64,000 nt of DNA, from the NCBI RefSeq assembly GCF_014236855.1, contig NZ_CP051261.1:2108001-2172000 (forward strand), given 5' to 3'. Shown piece by piece: positions 35,525 to 45,094 of the stretch. Under the pieces are notes generated by a model. It was not told the origin of the DNA. It saw only the letters and a program-made list of their open reading frames with translations, and searched no databases. Positions within the stretch are counted from its first letter, which is position 1; each line of letters opens with the position of its first letter. The position numbers and the translations under genes are program-made. Source of the DNA: Xanthomonas sp. SI. Lineage in GTDB: Bacteria > Pseudomonadota > Gammaproteobacteria > Xanthomonadales > Xanthomonadaceae.

Positions 35525-36811
35525 GTGCTGAACGCCGCCATCGCTGCGCCGCCGATGACGCTGCGCGAGCAGCGCCACAATCTTCTGATCGAGCTGGTGC
35601 TGCTGTTCGCCATCGGCTACAACTTCCTGCTCGCGGTGGTGAACGCCAAGGTGTTCCGGGTCAGCCCGGCGATGACCTATGTCGCGGAACTGGCGATCTA
35701 CGGCGCCTGCTTCCTGATCGGCCTGTGGTCGCTGGACCGCAAGCGCACGGCGATGGTGTTCACCGGCATCGGCCTGCTGGCGCTGCTGATGCTGGTGCGG
35801 CTGTTCCTGGTCTGGTCGATCGACCCCAAGTTCTTCCGCGATGCGCTGATTCCGTTCGCGTTCCTGGTGCTGGGCGCGGCCTATACCGGTTCGCTGCCCA
35901 AACTTTTTCTGCGCATGGCGCTGATCGTGTCGCTGGTGGCGGCGTTCGAACTGGCCTTGCCCAAGGTCTACGGCGACGTGGTCAACCCGAAAAGCTACTT
36001 CGTCAATGCGCGCGGCGCCAGCGCGTCGAGCTTCTGGAACCAGGACAGCAACCTGTTCGTCAGCGCGACCCGGCCCGGTGCGCGCAACTTCCTGCCGTCC
36101 TCCAACCTGCCGCGCGCCTCTTCGGTGTTCATCGAGCCGGTGACGATGGGCAACTTCATCATCTTCTTCACCGCGATCCTGCTGACCTTCTGGCGCTGGA
36201 TGCGGCCGGTGGGCATCGCCGCGTCGGTGGCGATGATCGGCTTCCTGATCGTAGCCTCGGACGGGCGCCTGGCCGCCGGCACCTGCGTGATGATGGTGGC
36301 GCTGACCCCGCTGCTGCTGCGCATGGACCAGCGCCTGGGCTTCCTGATCTTCTTCGGCGTGTTGCTGGGCGCGTGGCTGATGGTGTGGGCGTCCGGCATC
36401 CAGAGCTATGAGGACACCACCCTGGGGCGGGTGTTCTTCACCGTGTACTCGATCCGCAACATGACCGCCGAAGCGTGGTTGGGCCTGGATTTCGACACGC
36501 CCTACAAGTATTTCGACAGCGGCATCGCCTATTTCATCTCCTCGCAGTCGGTGGTGCTGGTGCTGGCGTTCCTGCTCGCCTATTCGTTCGCGATGCTGAT
36601 GCGCACGATCGAGGGCCAGCTGTTCAAGAATCTGCTGATCTTCGCGTTCGCGTTGAGCCTGCTGGTCTCCAACGGCTACTTCTCGATCAAGACCGCGGCG
36701 CTGTGGTGGTTCGTCTGCGGCTGCCTGTGGCAGATGGTGCCGCGGCGCGCAGCGGCGGCTGCGTTGCCGCCGGCAACCGACACCACGCCGCGTGCGGCGG
36801 TGGCGACATGA
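35525..36811 (+). CDS. gumE: GumE xanthan polymerase (Wzy-like)
   Basis: A polytopic inner-membrane protein of about 428 aa with roughly a dozen hydrophobic segments and a large periplasmic loop around NQDSNLFVSATRPGARNF. It is expected to polymerise lipid-linked pentasaccharide units on the periplasmic face. A GTG at 35525 with GAGG 7 nt upstream is preferred, giving a length close to known GumE; ATG 35555 is the alternative. The 3' end overlaps the gumF ATG. Confidence 0.9.
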   Translation: MLNAAIAAPPMTLREQRHNLLIELVLLFAIGYNFLLAVVNAKVFRVSPAMTYVAELAIYGACFLIGLWSLDRKRTAMVFTGIGLLALLMLVRLFLVWSIDPKFFRDALIPFAFLVLGAAYTGSLPKLFLRMALIVSLVAAFELALPKVYGDVVNPKSYFVNARGASASSFWNQDSNLFVSATRPGARNFLPSSNLPRASSVFIEPVTMGNFIIFFTAILLTFWRWMRPVGIAASVAMIGFLIVASDGRLAAGTCVMMVALTPLLLRMDQRLGFLIFFGVLLGAWLMVWASGIQSYEDTTLGRVFFTVYSIRNMTAEAWLGLDFDTPYKYFDSGIAYFISSQSVVLVLAFLLAYSFAMLMRTIEGQLFKNLLIFAFALSLLVSNGYFSIKTAALWWFVCGCLWQMVPRRAAAAALPPATDTTPRAAVAT

Positions 36812-37905
36812 GCGCCTCCACGCCGGCCCTGCAGACGGTGCTGGCCGAGCAGCCGGCGCGCAGCGGCGTGCGCGGTACGCGCGATGCGCGCATCGACGCG
36901 GCCAAGGCGCTGGCGATCCTGCTGGTGGTGTTCGGCCACGCCAAGGGTATCCCGCATGCCTATGTGATCCTGGCCTACAGCTTCCACGTGCCGATGTTCT
37001 TCGTGCTGTCCGGCTGGGTCGGCGAGGCGTTCGGCAAGCGGCCGCTGGGCATGGCGACCTGGACCAAGCTGGCGCGCAGCCTGTTGCTGCCGTATCTGGC
37101 GTTCTTCCTGGTCGCGTACGCGTACTGGATGCTGACCCGCAACATCGGTTCCAAGGCGCAGCTGTGGGGCGACCGGCCGTGGTGGGAACCGTTGCTGGGC
37201 CTGGTCAGCGGCATCGGACCCAAGCTCTACGTGATGCCGGCGCTGTGGTTCCTGCCGGCACTGTTCGTGACCACGCTGAGCTATCTGTACCTGCGCCGGC
37301 GCCTTTCGCTGGAGGTGCTGGCGGTGTTGTCGCTGCTGCTGGCCTGGGGCTGGGCGATCTGGTTCCCGACCCAGGATTACCGGCTTCCTTTTGCGCTGGA
37401 TGTACTACCGGTGTCGCTGTGTTTCTTCGCGATCGGCGCGGCCGCAGCCAAGCGCAGCGGCCTGCTTCCGACCAGCCGCATGGGCAACGCGCTGGCGGCA
37501 TTGCTGCTCGGCGCGGCGTGGTTCGCGATCGCCTGGAACAACGGACGGGTGGACGTGAACATGATGAAGTTCGGGCATTCGCCGCTGGGCTTCCTCGCCG
37601 CCAGCCTGCTCGGCAGCGCGATGGCGCTGTGCGCGGCGCGGCTGGTGCAGGAGTGGGCGTGGGTGCAGTGGATCGGACGCAACACCTTGCTGATCCTGTG
37701 CACGCATACGCTGCTGTTCTCGGTCATGGCCGGGGTGGCCAGCCGTACCGGCCTGGTTCGCGGCGATGCCTGGGGGCCGGCCTGGGCGGTGTCGGTGAGC
37801 GTGGTGGCGGTACTCGCCAGCGTGCCGATGCGCGCGGTGATCGTGCGCGTGGCGCCGTGGATGATCGGGCTGCGGCGCGAGCCTGCAAGACAGGAGGCGA
37901 ACTGA
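36808..37905 (+). CDS. gumF: GumF acetyltransferase
   Basis: A 365-aa acyltransferase-3 family membrane protein: RDARIDAAKALAILLVVFGHAKG (with the family His), FHVPMFFVLSGWVG, and about ten hydrophobic helices. In X. campestris GumF acetylates the internal alpha-mannose and its paralogue GumG the external beta-mannose. Here only one such gene lies between gumE and gumH. I assign GumF from its position after gumE and its N-terminal sequence as remembered; it could be a GumG or a single enzyme with broader specificity. Confidence 0.85.
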   Translation: MSASTPALQTVLAEQPARSGVRGTRDARIDAAKALAILLVVFGHAKGIPHAYVILAYSFHVPMFFVLSGWVGEAFGKRPLGMATWTKLARSLLLPYLAFFLVAYAYWMLTRNIGSKAQLWGDRPWWEPLLGLVSGIGPKLYVMPALWFLPALFVTTLSYLYLRRRLSLEVLAVLSLLLAWGWAIWFPTQDYRLPFALDVLPVSLCFFAIGAAAAKRSGLLPTSRMGNALAALLLGAAWFAIAWNNGRVDVNMMKFGHSPLGFLAASLLGSAMALCAARLVQEWAWVQWIGRNTLLILCTHTLLFSVMAGVASRTGLVRGDAWGPAWAVSVSVVAVLASVPMRAVIVRVAPWMIGLRREPARQEAN

Positions 37906-37948
37906 TGGCGCTATCGCAATGCTGCATGTGGTCCCGCGGGAGCGCGCA

Positions 37949-39082
37949 ATGAAGGTGGTTCACGTCGTGCGCCAGTTCCATCCGTCGGTAGGCGGTATGG
38001 AGGAGGTCGTGCTCAACATCGCGCGGCGGCATCTGCAGCAGGGCCGCGACCAGGTCGAGGTGGTCACCCTGGACCGGGTCTTCACCCGGCCGCAGGAGCG
38101 TCTCGCGCAGCGCGATGCGTATCAGGGCGTGCCGATCGTGCGGCTGCCGTTCCGCGGGTCCTCGCGTTATCCGCTGGCGCCGAAGGTGCTGGCCGCGCTG
38201 CGCGGCGCCGATCTGGTGCACGTGCACGGCATCGATTTCTTCTACGACTTCCTGGCCTTGACCCGGGTGCTGCACGGCACGCCGATGATCGTCTCCACCC
38301 ATGGCGGCTTCTTCCACACCACCTATGCCTCGCGGCTGAAGATGCTGTGGTTCAAGACGCTGACCCGGGCCTCGGCCTGGGCCTACGCGCGGGTCGTGGC
38401 GACCAGCGAGAACGATGGCCAGGTGTTCTCGGCGGTGGTCGCGCCGCAGCGGCTGCGGGTGATCGAGAACGGCGTGGACGTGAGCAAGTTCGCCGGGCAG
38501 GGCAGCGCCACGCCGGGGCGCACGCTGATCTATTTCGGGCGCTGGTCGGTCAACAAGGGCTTGCTGGAAACGCTGGACCTGCTGCGCGCGCTGGCGGCGC
38601 AGGATCCTGCCTGGCAGCTGATCGTGGCCGGGCGCGAATACGACTTCACCCAGGCCGATCTGCTGCAGGCGATCGCCGAACGCGGCCTGCAGGACCGCGT
38701 GCAGCTGCGCGTGGCGCCGTCGCAGGAGGAACTGGCGCAGCTGCTAGGCAGCGCGCAGTACTTCGTGTGCCTGTCGCGTCACGAAGGCTTCGGCCTGGCC
38801 GCGGTCGAAGCGATGAGCGCCGGCCTGTTACCGGTGCTGAGCGACATCCCACCGTTCGCGCGCCTGGTGCGCGAATCGGCGCAAGGCGTGCTGCTAGATC
38901 CGGCCGATCCGCAGCGCGCCGCCGCTGCCGTGCAAGCCTATGCCGCCGCCACCGACGCGACGTTCCCCGCGCAACGGCAGGCGGCCATGGCCTATGCGCA
39001 GCGCTACGACTGGGAGCATGTGGTCGGCGCCTATCTGGACGAATACCGCGCGGTGCTGGGCAAGACGGAGGGAGGGCGATGA
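37949..39082 (+). CDS. gumH: GumH alpha-1,3-mannosyltransferase
   Basis: A 377-aa GT4 (GT-B) glycosyltransferase that adds the first mannose from GDP-Man to the cellobiose-lipid. MKVVHVVRQFHPSVGGMEEV starts the N-terminal domain. The catalytic E-x7-E region is SRHEGFGLAAVEAMSAG, and VIENGVDVSKF and YFGRWSVNKGL are also typical. Start 37949 matches the known GumH N-terminus; an ATG 30 nt earlier is less likely. A 43-nt gap separates it from gumF where gumG would be expected. It overlaps gumI by 4 nt. Confidence 0.96.
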   Translation: MKVVHVVRQFHPSVGGMEEVVLNIARRHLQQGRDQVEVVTLDRVFTRPQERLAQRDAYQGVPIVRLPFRGSSRYPLAPKVLAALRGADLVHVHGIDFFYDFLALTRVLHGTPMIVSTHGGFFHTTYASRLKMLWFKTLTRASAWAYARVVATSENDGQVFSAVVAPQRLRVIENGVDVSKFAGQGSATPGRTLIYFGRWSVNKGLLETLDLLRALAAQDPAWQLIVAGREYDFTQADLLQAIAERGLQDRVQLRVAPSQEELAQLLGSAQYFVCLSRHEGFGLAAVEAMSAGLLPVLSDIPPFARLVRESAQGVLLDPADPQRAAAAVQAYAAATDATFPAQRQAAMAYAQRYDWEHVVGAYLDEYRAVLGKTEGGR

Positions 39083-40128
39083 GCGGCGAACCGCGTTGCA
39101 GCGGCGATGCGCGCGTGCCGGGTCCGCCGGTCACGGTGCTGCTGTCGACCGAGCGGCCGAGCGCGACCACCAATCCATACCTGACCCAGTTGTACGCGGC
39201 ATTGCCGCAACAGGTGCAGTTGCGGTTCTTCTCGATGCGCGCGGCGCTGCTGTCGCGCTACGACGTGCTGCACGTGCACTGGCCGGAATACATGATGCGG
39301 CACCCCACCGCCGTGGGCACGCTGGCCAAGCAGGCGTGCATGGCGCTGTTGCTGCTGCGGCTCAAGCTCGGCGGCGTGCCGCTGGTGCGCACCCTGCACA
39401 ACGTGGCCCCGCACGAGGACAAGGGCTGGCGCGAACGGCTGCTGCTGCGCTGGACCGATCGCCTGACCGCGCGCTGGATCCGCATCAACGCGACCACGCC
39501 GGAGCGTGCGCCGGCTACCGACACGATCCTGCACGGCCACTACCGCGACTGGTACGCGGCGATGCCGCAGCCGCCGCGGGTGCCGGGACGGCTGCTGCAC
39601 TTCGGCCTGCTGCGCCCGTACAAGGGCGTGGAAACCCTGGTCGCAACGCTGCAGGCCTTGCCCGATCCGGCGCTGAGCCTGCGCATTGCCGGCAATCCGA
39701 TCAATTCTGATATCCGCGCCGTGGTCGAACAGGCCTGCGCCGCCGATCCGCGGATCAGCGCGCGCCTGCAGTACGTGGAAGACGAGGTGCTGGCGCGCGA
39801 AGTCGGCGAGGCGGAGCTGGTGGTGTTGCCGTACCGGCAGATGCACAACTCCGGAACGCTGCTGCTGGCCCTGTCGCTGGCGCGGCCGGTGCTGGCGCCG
39901 TGGAACGAGGCCACCGCGGCGATCGCCGACGAGGTCGGGCCGCAGTGGGTGCTGCTGTATCGCGGCGAGCTGGATGCCGCGCAGCTGGCCGACGCGCTGG
40001 CGCAGGCGCAGCGCCTGCCCGCCGACGCGGTGCCCGACCTGTCGCGGCGCGATTGGAGCGCGATCGGCGTGCAGCACTACCGCAGCTATCTGGATGCGCG
40101 CGGCGTGCGCAGCGAGGCACGAGCATGA
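39079..40128 (+). CDS. gumI: GumI beta-1,4-mannosyltransferase
   Basis: A 349-aa protein expected to add the terminal mannose to complete the pentasaccharide (CAZy GT94). Recognisable segments are STERPSATTNPYLTQLY, VLHVHWPEYMMRHP, RTLHNVAPHEDKGW, LLHFGLLRPYKGVETL and LPYRQMHNSGTLLLALSLARPV. There is no transmembrane segment. Both ends overlap neighbouring genes by 4 nt (ATGA). Confidence 0.94.
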   Translation: MSGEPRCSGDARVPGPPVTVLLSTERPSATTNPYLTQLYAALPQQVQLRFFSMRAALLSRYDVLHVHWPEYMMRHPTAVGTLAKQACMALLLLRLKLGGVPLVRTLHNVAPHEDKGWRERLLLRWTDRLTARWIRINATTPERAPATDTILHGHYRDWYAAMPQPPRVPGRLLHFGLLRPYKGVETLVATLQALPDPALSLRIAGNPINSDIRAVVEQACAADPRISARLQYVEDEVLAREVGEAELVVLPYRQMHNSGTLLLALSLARPVLAPWNEATAAIADEVGPQWVLLYRGELDAAQLADALAQAQRLPADAVPDLSRRDWSAIGVQHYRSYLDARGVRSEARA

Positions 40129-41633
40129 GCGCGACCGAAACCCCGGGTCCCGCAGCAGCGCCGCCGGAGCGCAGCCTGGGTTCGCGCGCGGCCGGTGGCG
40201 CCGCGGTGACCATGGCCGGGCAGCTGGCGAAGATGGTGGTGCAGTTCGGCGGCATCGTGCTGCTGGCGCGCTTGCTGACGCCGTACGACTACGGCCTGAT
40301 GGCGATGGTCACCGCGATCGTCGGCATGGCCGAGATCCTGCGCGACTTCGGCCTGTCCTCGGCCGCGATCCAGGCCAAGCACGTCAGCCGCGAGCAGCGC
40401 GACAACCTGTTCTGGATCAACAGCGGCATCGGCCTGGTGCTGGCGATCGTGGTGTTCCTGTCCTCGTCGTGGATCGCGCACTTCTATCGCGAACCGGCGT
40501 TGCTGGGCATCTCCCAGGCGCTGGCGGTGACCTTCCTGCTCAACGGCATGACCACCCAGTACCGCGCGCATCTCAGCCGCGGGCTGCGCTTCGGCCAGGT
40601 GTCGCTGAGCGATGTCGGCGCGCAGGTGATGGGCCTGATCGCCGGCGTCGGCGTGGCCCTGGCCGGCTACGGCTACTGGGCGCTGGTCTGGCAGCAGGTG
40701 GTGCAGGCGCTGGTCAACCTGGCGATCGCCGGCGCCTGCGCGCGCTGGCTGCCGCGCGGCTATCGCCGCGACGCGCCGATGCGCGCATTCCTGAGCTTCG
40801 GCTGGAACCTGATGGCCGCGCAGTTGCTCGGCTACGCCAGCCGCAACGTCGGCCAGGTGATCATCGGCCACCGCATCGGCGCCGAGGCGCTGGGCCTGTA
40901 CAACCGCGCGTTCCAGCTGCTGATGATGCCGCTGAACCAGATCAATGCGCCGGCCACCTCGGTGGCGTTGCCGGTGCTGTCGCAGCTGCAGGACGATCCG
41001 CCGCGCTTCGGCAGCTTCTTGCTGCGCGGGCAGACGGTGATGGTGCATCTGATCGTGGCGCTGTTCTCCTGCGCCTGCGCGCTGGCGCTGCCGCTGATCG
41101 TGCTGGTGCTCGGCGAACAATGGCGGCCGGCGGTTCCGCTGTTCCAGGTGCTGACCCTCGGCGGCATCTTCCAGACCGCGTCCTACGCCACCTACTGGGT
41201 GTTCCTGGCGCATGGCCTGATGCGCGAACAGCTGGTGTATTCGGTGGTTGGGCGGGTGATGCTGATCGCCTGCATCTTCGCCGGTTCGGCCTGGGGCGTG
41301 ATGGGCGTGACCGTCGGCTACACGCTGGGCCTGCTGGTGATGTGGCCGCTGTCGGTGATCTGGATCGCCAAGGTGGCGCCGCAGGTGCCGGCGCTGGAAT
41401 TGTTCAACAACGGCCTGCGCGCGATCCTCGGCTACGGCGCGGCCGGCGTGGCGGCGTACTTCGCCGCGCAGCAGTGGGGCGGCAGTTCGCTGTGGCAGCA
41501 GCTGGCGGTGGGCGGCGCGGCGATGGCGCTGGGCTGCGTGCTGGTGTTCGCGCTGTGGCCGGCGTTCCGCCGCGACGTGATGGCGATCCTCAACATGCGC
41601 ACCTTGCTGCGCGATGCCAGGGCCAAACGATGA
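40125..41633 (+). CDS. gumJ: GumJ lipid-linked oligosaccharide flippase
   Basis: A 502-aa polytopic protein of the Wzx/MATE-like superfamily with about 12-14 hydrophobic helices and the conserved N-terminal block [26 protein letters not shown]. It flips the undecaprenyl-PP pentasaccharide to the periplasmic side. ATG 40125 overlaps the gumI stop. A 52-nt gap with a fresh SD follows before gumK. Confidence 0.94.
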   Translation: MSATETPGPAAAPPERSLGSRAAGGAAVTMAGQLAKMVVQFGGIVLLARLLTPYDYGLMAMVTAIVGMAEILRDFGLSSAAIQAKHVSREQRDNLFWINSGIGLVLAIVVFLSSSWIAHFYREPALLGISQALAVTFLLNGMTTQYRAHLSRGLRFGQVSLSDVGAQVMGLIAGVGVALAGYGYWALVWQQVVQALVNLAIAGACARWLPRGYRRDAPMRAFLSFGWNLMAAQLLGYASRNVGQVIIGHRIGAEALGLYNRAFQLLMMPLNQINAPATSVALPVLSQLQDDPPRFGSFLLRGQTVMVHLIVALFSCACALALPLIVLVLGEQWRPAVPLFQVLTLGGIFQTASYATYWVFLAHGLMREQLVYSVVGRVMLIACIFAGSAWGVMGVTVGYTLGLLVMWPLSVIWIAKVAPQVPALELFNNGLRAILGYGAAGVAAYFAAQQWGGSSLWQQLAVGGAAMALGCVLVFALWPAFRRDVMAILNMRTLLRDARAKR

Positions 41634-41685
41634 CCCGCGATCCGGCGATTTTCCCGACACCCCTCTACCGCAAAGGAGCGATGGC

Positions 41686-42873
41686 ATGAGCGATTCTTCC
41701 GCATCGGCGACGCTCGCCGCGGCACCGGCCGCCGCCCTTGCCGGGCGCCCGCCGTGCTATCTGGTGCTGTCGGCGCACGACTACCGCACGCCGCGCCGCG
41801 CCAACATCCACTTCATCGCCGACGAACTTGCCAAGCGCGGCACCACGCGCTTCTTCTCGCTGCGCTACAGCCTGCTGTCGCGGATGAAGGGCGACCTGCG
41901 GCTGCCGCTGGATGCCACCGCCAACACCGTGGTCACCCACAACGGTGTGGACTGCTACCTGTGGCGCGCGCCCGTGCATCCGTTCAACACGCGGCGGCGC
42001 TGGCTGCGGCCGCTGGAAGACCTGATGTTCAAGCTGTACGCGGCCAAGCCGCCGGCCACGCTGCTGCGCTGGATGCAGGAAGCGGACGTGATCGTGTTCG
42101 AAAGCGGCATCGCGGTGGCCTTCATCGAGCTGGCGGCGCGCATCAACCCGACCGCGCGCAAGGTCTACCGCGCCTCCGACGGCCTGAGCACGATCAACGT
42201 CGCCGACTTCATCGAGCGCGAGTTCGACCGCGTGGCGCCGAGCCTGGACGTGATCGCGCTGGTGTCGCCGGCGATGGCCGATGAGATTTCCAGCCGCCAC
42301 AACGTGTTCCACGTCGGCCATGGCGTGGACCACAACCTGGACACGCTCGGCGATCCGTCGCCGTACGGCGAGGGCATCCATGCGGTGGCGGTCGGCTCGA
42401 TGCTGTTCGATCCGGAATTCTTCGTCGCCGCCAGCCGCGCCTTCCCGCAGGTCACCTTCCACGTGATCGGCTCGGGCATGGGCCGCGCGCCGGGCTACGG
42501 CGACAACGTGGTGGTGTACGGCGAGATGAAGCACGCCGAGACCATCGGCTACATCAAGCACGCGCGCTTCGGCATCGCACCGTATGCCTCGGAGCAGGTG
42601 CCGGTGTATCTGGCCGACAGCTCGATGAAGCTGCTGCAGTACGATTTCTTCGGCTTGCCGGCGGTGTGTCCGAACGCGGTGGTCGGCAGCTACCAGTCGC
42701 GCTTCGGCTATACCCCGGGCGACGAGGCCTCGATCGTGGCGGCGATCGAGAAAGCGCTGCACGCGCCGCACGTGCGCCACCGCCAATGCCTGAGCTGGTC
42801 CGAGACCACCGACCGCGTCCTGGACCCGTCGGCCTATCCGGAAACCCGGCTTTTCGCAGGCGACCCCGCCTGA
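41686..42873 (+). CDS. gumK: GumK glucuronosyltransferase
   Basis: A 395-aa GT70 enzyme, membrane-associated, that transfers GlcA from UDP-GlcA to the alpha-mannose (beta-1,2). Segments include [20 protein letters not shown] (catalytic Asp region), [23 protein letters not shown], and [27 protein letters not shown] lies 7 nt before ATG 41686, better than the frame's earlier starts. The separate SD and small gap suggest partly independent expression. Confidence 0.95.
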   Translation: MSDSSASATLAAAPAAALAGRPPCYLVLSAHDYRTPRRANIHFIADELAKRGTTRFFSLRYSLLSRMKGDLRLPLDATANTVVTHNGVDCYLWRAPVHPFNTRRRWLRPLEDLMFKLYAAKPPATLLRWMQEADVIVFESGIAVAFIELAARINPTARKVYRASDGLSTINVADFIEREFDRVAPSLDVIALVSPAMADEISSRHNVFHVGHGVDHNLDTLGDPSPYGEGIHAVAVGSMLFDPEFFVAASRAFPQVTFHVIGSGMGRAPGYGDNVVVYGEMKHAETIGYIKHARFGIAPYASEQVPVYLADSSMKLLQYDFFGLPAVCPNAVVGSYQSRFGYTPGDEASIVAAIEKALHAPHVRHRQCLSWSETTDRVLDPSAYPETRLFAGDPA

Positions 42874-42928
42874 CACGGAGCTTGCTCACCCGCGAACGGC
42901 GTTTGCGTACACAAGGGAGGATTTCGCA

Positions 42929-43720
42929 TTGTCCGCACTGCAAAAATGGATCGACTACGAAGAACGCCGCGCGCTGTTCTGGTGGAAGCCGAAGAACGGG
43001 GAGATCAACGTCGGCGATCACCTGTCCAAGATCATCGTGTCCAACGTGCTGGCGCAGCGCGACCGGACCCTGCTGGACAAGCGCGACAAGCGCAAGCGCC
43101 TGATCGCGATCGGCTCGGTGCTGCATTTCGCCAGCGATGGCGACACGGTGTGGGGCAGCGGCGTCAACGGCAAGATCCCGGCCGACCGGCATCGCTTCCG
43201 CACGCTGGACGTGCGTGCCGTGCGCGGACCCAAGACCCGCGCGTTTCTGCAGGAACGCGGGCTGCAGGTGCCGGAGATCTACGGCGACCCGGGCCTGCTG
43301 ATGCCGCTGTTCTTTCCGCTCGACGCGCTGGCGCCGCCGCCCACGCGGCAGCCGTTCCTGATCGTGCCGCACTTCAACGAGCCGTCGGACAAATACGCGC
43401 GCTACAAGGACCAACTGGTGCTGCCCAACCGGCAGCCGGCCGGGTTCGTGCGGCAATTGCTGGCCGCCGAACTGGTGGTCTCCAGTTCCCTGCACGGCCT
43501 GATCCTGGCCGAAGCCTACGGCGTGCCGTCGGTGTACCTGGACTGGGGCAACGGCGAGGACCGCTTCAAGTACGACGATTACTACTACGGCACCGGGCGC
43601 ACGCAGTGGCATGCCGGCCACAGCGTCGAGGAGTGCCTGGCCCTGGGCGGCAACGCCCCGTTCGACCTGCATAGCGTGCAGCGCGGTCTCCTGGACAGCT
43701 TCCCCCATGACCTCTGGTGA
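42929..43720 (+). CDS. gumL: GumL ketal pyruvate transferase
   Basis: A 263-aa polysaccharide pyruvyl transferase family protein that puts a pyruvate ketal on the terminal mannose using PEP. Visible are EINVGDHLSKIIVSNVL, AIGSVLHFASDGDTVWGSG, VRGPKTRAFL, YGDPGLLMP and SSSLHGLILAEAYGVPSV, the family's C-terminal signature. The start is TTG at 42929, with AAGGGAGG 8 nt upstream; no ATG fits. It overlaps the start of gumM by 14 nt. Confidence 0.94.
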   Translation: MSALQKWIDYEERRALFWWKPKNGEINVGDHLSKIIVSNVLAQRDRTLLDKRDKRKRLIAIGSVLHFASDGDTVWGSGVNGKIPADRHRFRTLDVRAVRGPKTRAFLQERGLQVPEIYGDPGLLMPLFFPLDALAPPPTRQPFLIVPHFNEPSDKYARYKDQLVLPNRQPAGFVRQLLAAELVVSSSLHGLILAEAYGVPSVYLDWGNGEDRFKYDDYYYGTGRTQWHAGHSVEECLALGGNAPFDLHSVQRGLLDSFPHDLW

Positions 43721-44468
43721 TGCCCATTCCGAGCCGCAGGAGGTGATGGCGCTAGGCGGCTATCCGATCCTGCGCACCACCGAAGCGGCGTTCGCGCACA
43801 CGCTGTTCCAGGCGCAGGCGCGCGGCGAGCAGCGCCAGGTGTTCTTCGCCAACACCAACTTCGTGGTGCAGTGCCAGGCGCTGCGCGAGCGCCTGCGTGC
43901 GCCGGGCGTGCGCATCGTCAACGACGGCATCGGCATGGACCTGGGCGCGCTGCTGGTGCACCGCCGCCGCTTCGCCGGCAATCTCAACGGCACCGACCTG
44001 ATTCCGTACCTGTGCCGGCACAGCCGGCGGCCGCTGCGCTTCTTCCTGCTCGGCGGGCGTCCCGGCGTGGCCCAGACCGCCGCGCAGACCTTGCGGCAGA
44101 CACTGGGACAGACCGTGGTCGGCACCTGCGACGGCTATGCCGAGTTCGCGGCCGCGGGCGCGGCCCTGACCGAACGCATCAACGCCAGCGGCGCCGACGT
44201 GGTGCTGGTGGCGTTCGGCAATCCGCTGCAGGAAAGCTGGATCCTCGAGCATGCCGCGCAGCTGGATGCGCGCTTGCTGTTCGGGGTCGGCGCGCTGCTG
44301 GATTTCCTGTCCGGCAACGCGCAGCGGGCGCCGGGCTGGGTGCGCCGACTGCACATGGAGTGGCTGTACCGCCTGTTGCGCGAGCCGCGGCGCCTGCTCA
44401 AGCGCTACAGCTGGGACCTGCTGGTGTTCTTCGGCGTGTGCCTGCGCAACGGCCGGCGCCTGGGCTAG
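43707..44468 (+). CDS. gumM: GumM beta-1,4-glucosyltransferase
   Basis: A 253-aa WecG/TagA/CpsF family GT26 enzyme adding the second glucose to make the cellobiose-lipid. Motifs: NTNFVVQCQALRER, VNDGIGMDLGALL, NLNGTDLIPYL, RFFLLGGRPGVAQ, VVLVAFGNPLQESWI, LFGVGALLDFLSGNAQRAP and WLYRLLREPRRLLKRY. The ATG at 43707 lies in the end of gumL. An AGGAGG at 43738 is only 2 nt before a later in-frame ATG (43746), so translation probably depends on coupling. Last gene of the core operon. Confidence 0.95.
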   Translation: MTSGDAHSEPQEVMALGGYPILRTTEAAFAHTLFQAQARGEQRQVFFANTNFVVQCQALRERLRAPGVRIVNDGIGMDLGALLVHRRRFAGNLNGTDLIPYLCRHSRRPLRFFLLGGRPGVAQTAAQTLRQTLGQTVVGTCDGYAEFAAAGAALTERINASGADVVLVAFGNPLQESWILEHAAQLDARLLFGVGALLDFLSGNAQRAPGWVRRLHMEWLYRLLREPRRLLKRYSWDLLVFFGVCLRNGRRLG

Positions 44469-44566
44469 CCAGCCACGGCAGGTCGGCACGCCGGCGCCTG
44501 CCAACCGCCGGAGCGGCACGCGCCGGTGGTCTAGCCCAAGCCCGCCGACAGGCCCTAAACTGGGTC

Positions 44567-45037
44567 ATGTCTACGAAATCGTCCACTCGTATCGCCACCT
44601 TGCTGCGCGACTTGTCGCTGCTGCCGCACCCGGAGGGCGGGCGCTATGCGCGCGTGCACACCTCCGCGCTGCAGGTCCAGCACGAGGGCGTCACGCGTCC
44701 GGCCTGCACTGCGATCCGCTTCCTGTTGGTGCGCGGCGAGTGCAGCGACTGGCACCGGATCGATGCCGACGAAACCTGGCAATGGGAGGAGGGCGGCGCG
44801 CTGGAACTGCTGAGCTTCGATCCGCAGCATGGCCTGCAGCGCTACCGGATGGACGCCAGCGAGCGCGGCGGCCTGCCGTCGGTGGTGATCCCGGCCGGCA
44901 GCTGGCAAGCGGCGCGGCCGCTGGACGACTACAGTCTGGTGCGCTGCGTGGTGACGCCGGGATTCCTGTGGGAGCGCTTCGAGCTGCTGCCCGCCACCGA
45001 TCCGCTGGCCGCCTACTTGCCCAAGCTGTCGGGCTGA
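44567..45037 (+). CDS. cupin-5 (DUF985) family protein
   Basis: A 156-aa cytoplasmic protein with a cupin fold: LLPHPEGGRYARV, FLLVRGECSDWHRIDADETWQWEEG, then SVVIPAGSWQAARP and LVRCVVTPGFLWERFELL. This is the DUF985/cupin-5 pattern, sometimes annotated as an RmlC-like protein of unknown activity. It sits between gumM and gumN, where I do not recall it in X. campestris, so its link to xanthan is unproven. It starts 98 nt after gumM. Confidence 0.8.
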   Translation: MSTKSSTRIATLLRDLSLLPHPEGGRYARVHTSALQVQHEGVTRPACTAIRFLLVRGECSDWHRIDADETWQWEEGGALELLSFDPQHGLQRYRMDASERGGLPSVVIPAGSWQAARPLDDYSLVRCVVTPGFLWERFELLPATDPLAAYLPKLSG

Positions 45038-45094
45038 TATCGTCGCGCCGCGCCGGATCGTCGGCGCCGGTCAGAATTCCTGGAGAGTGTCGCG

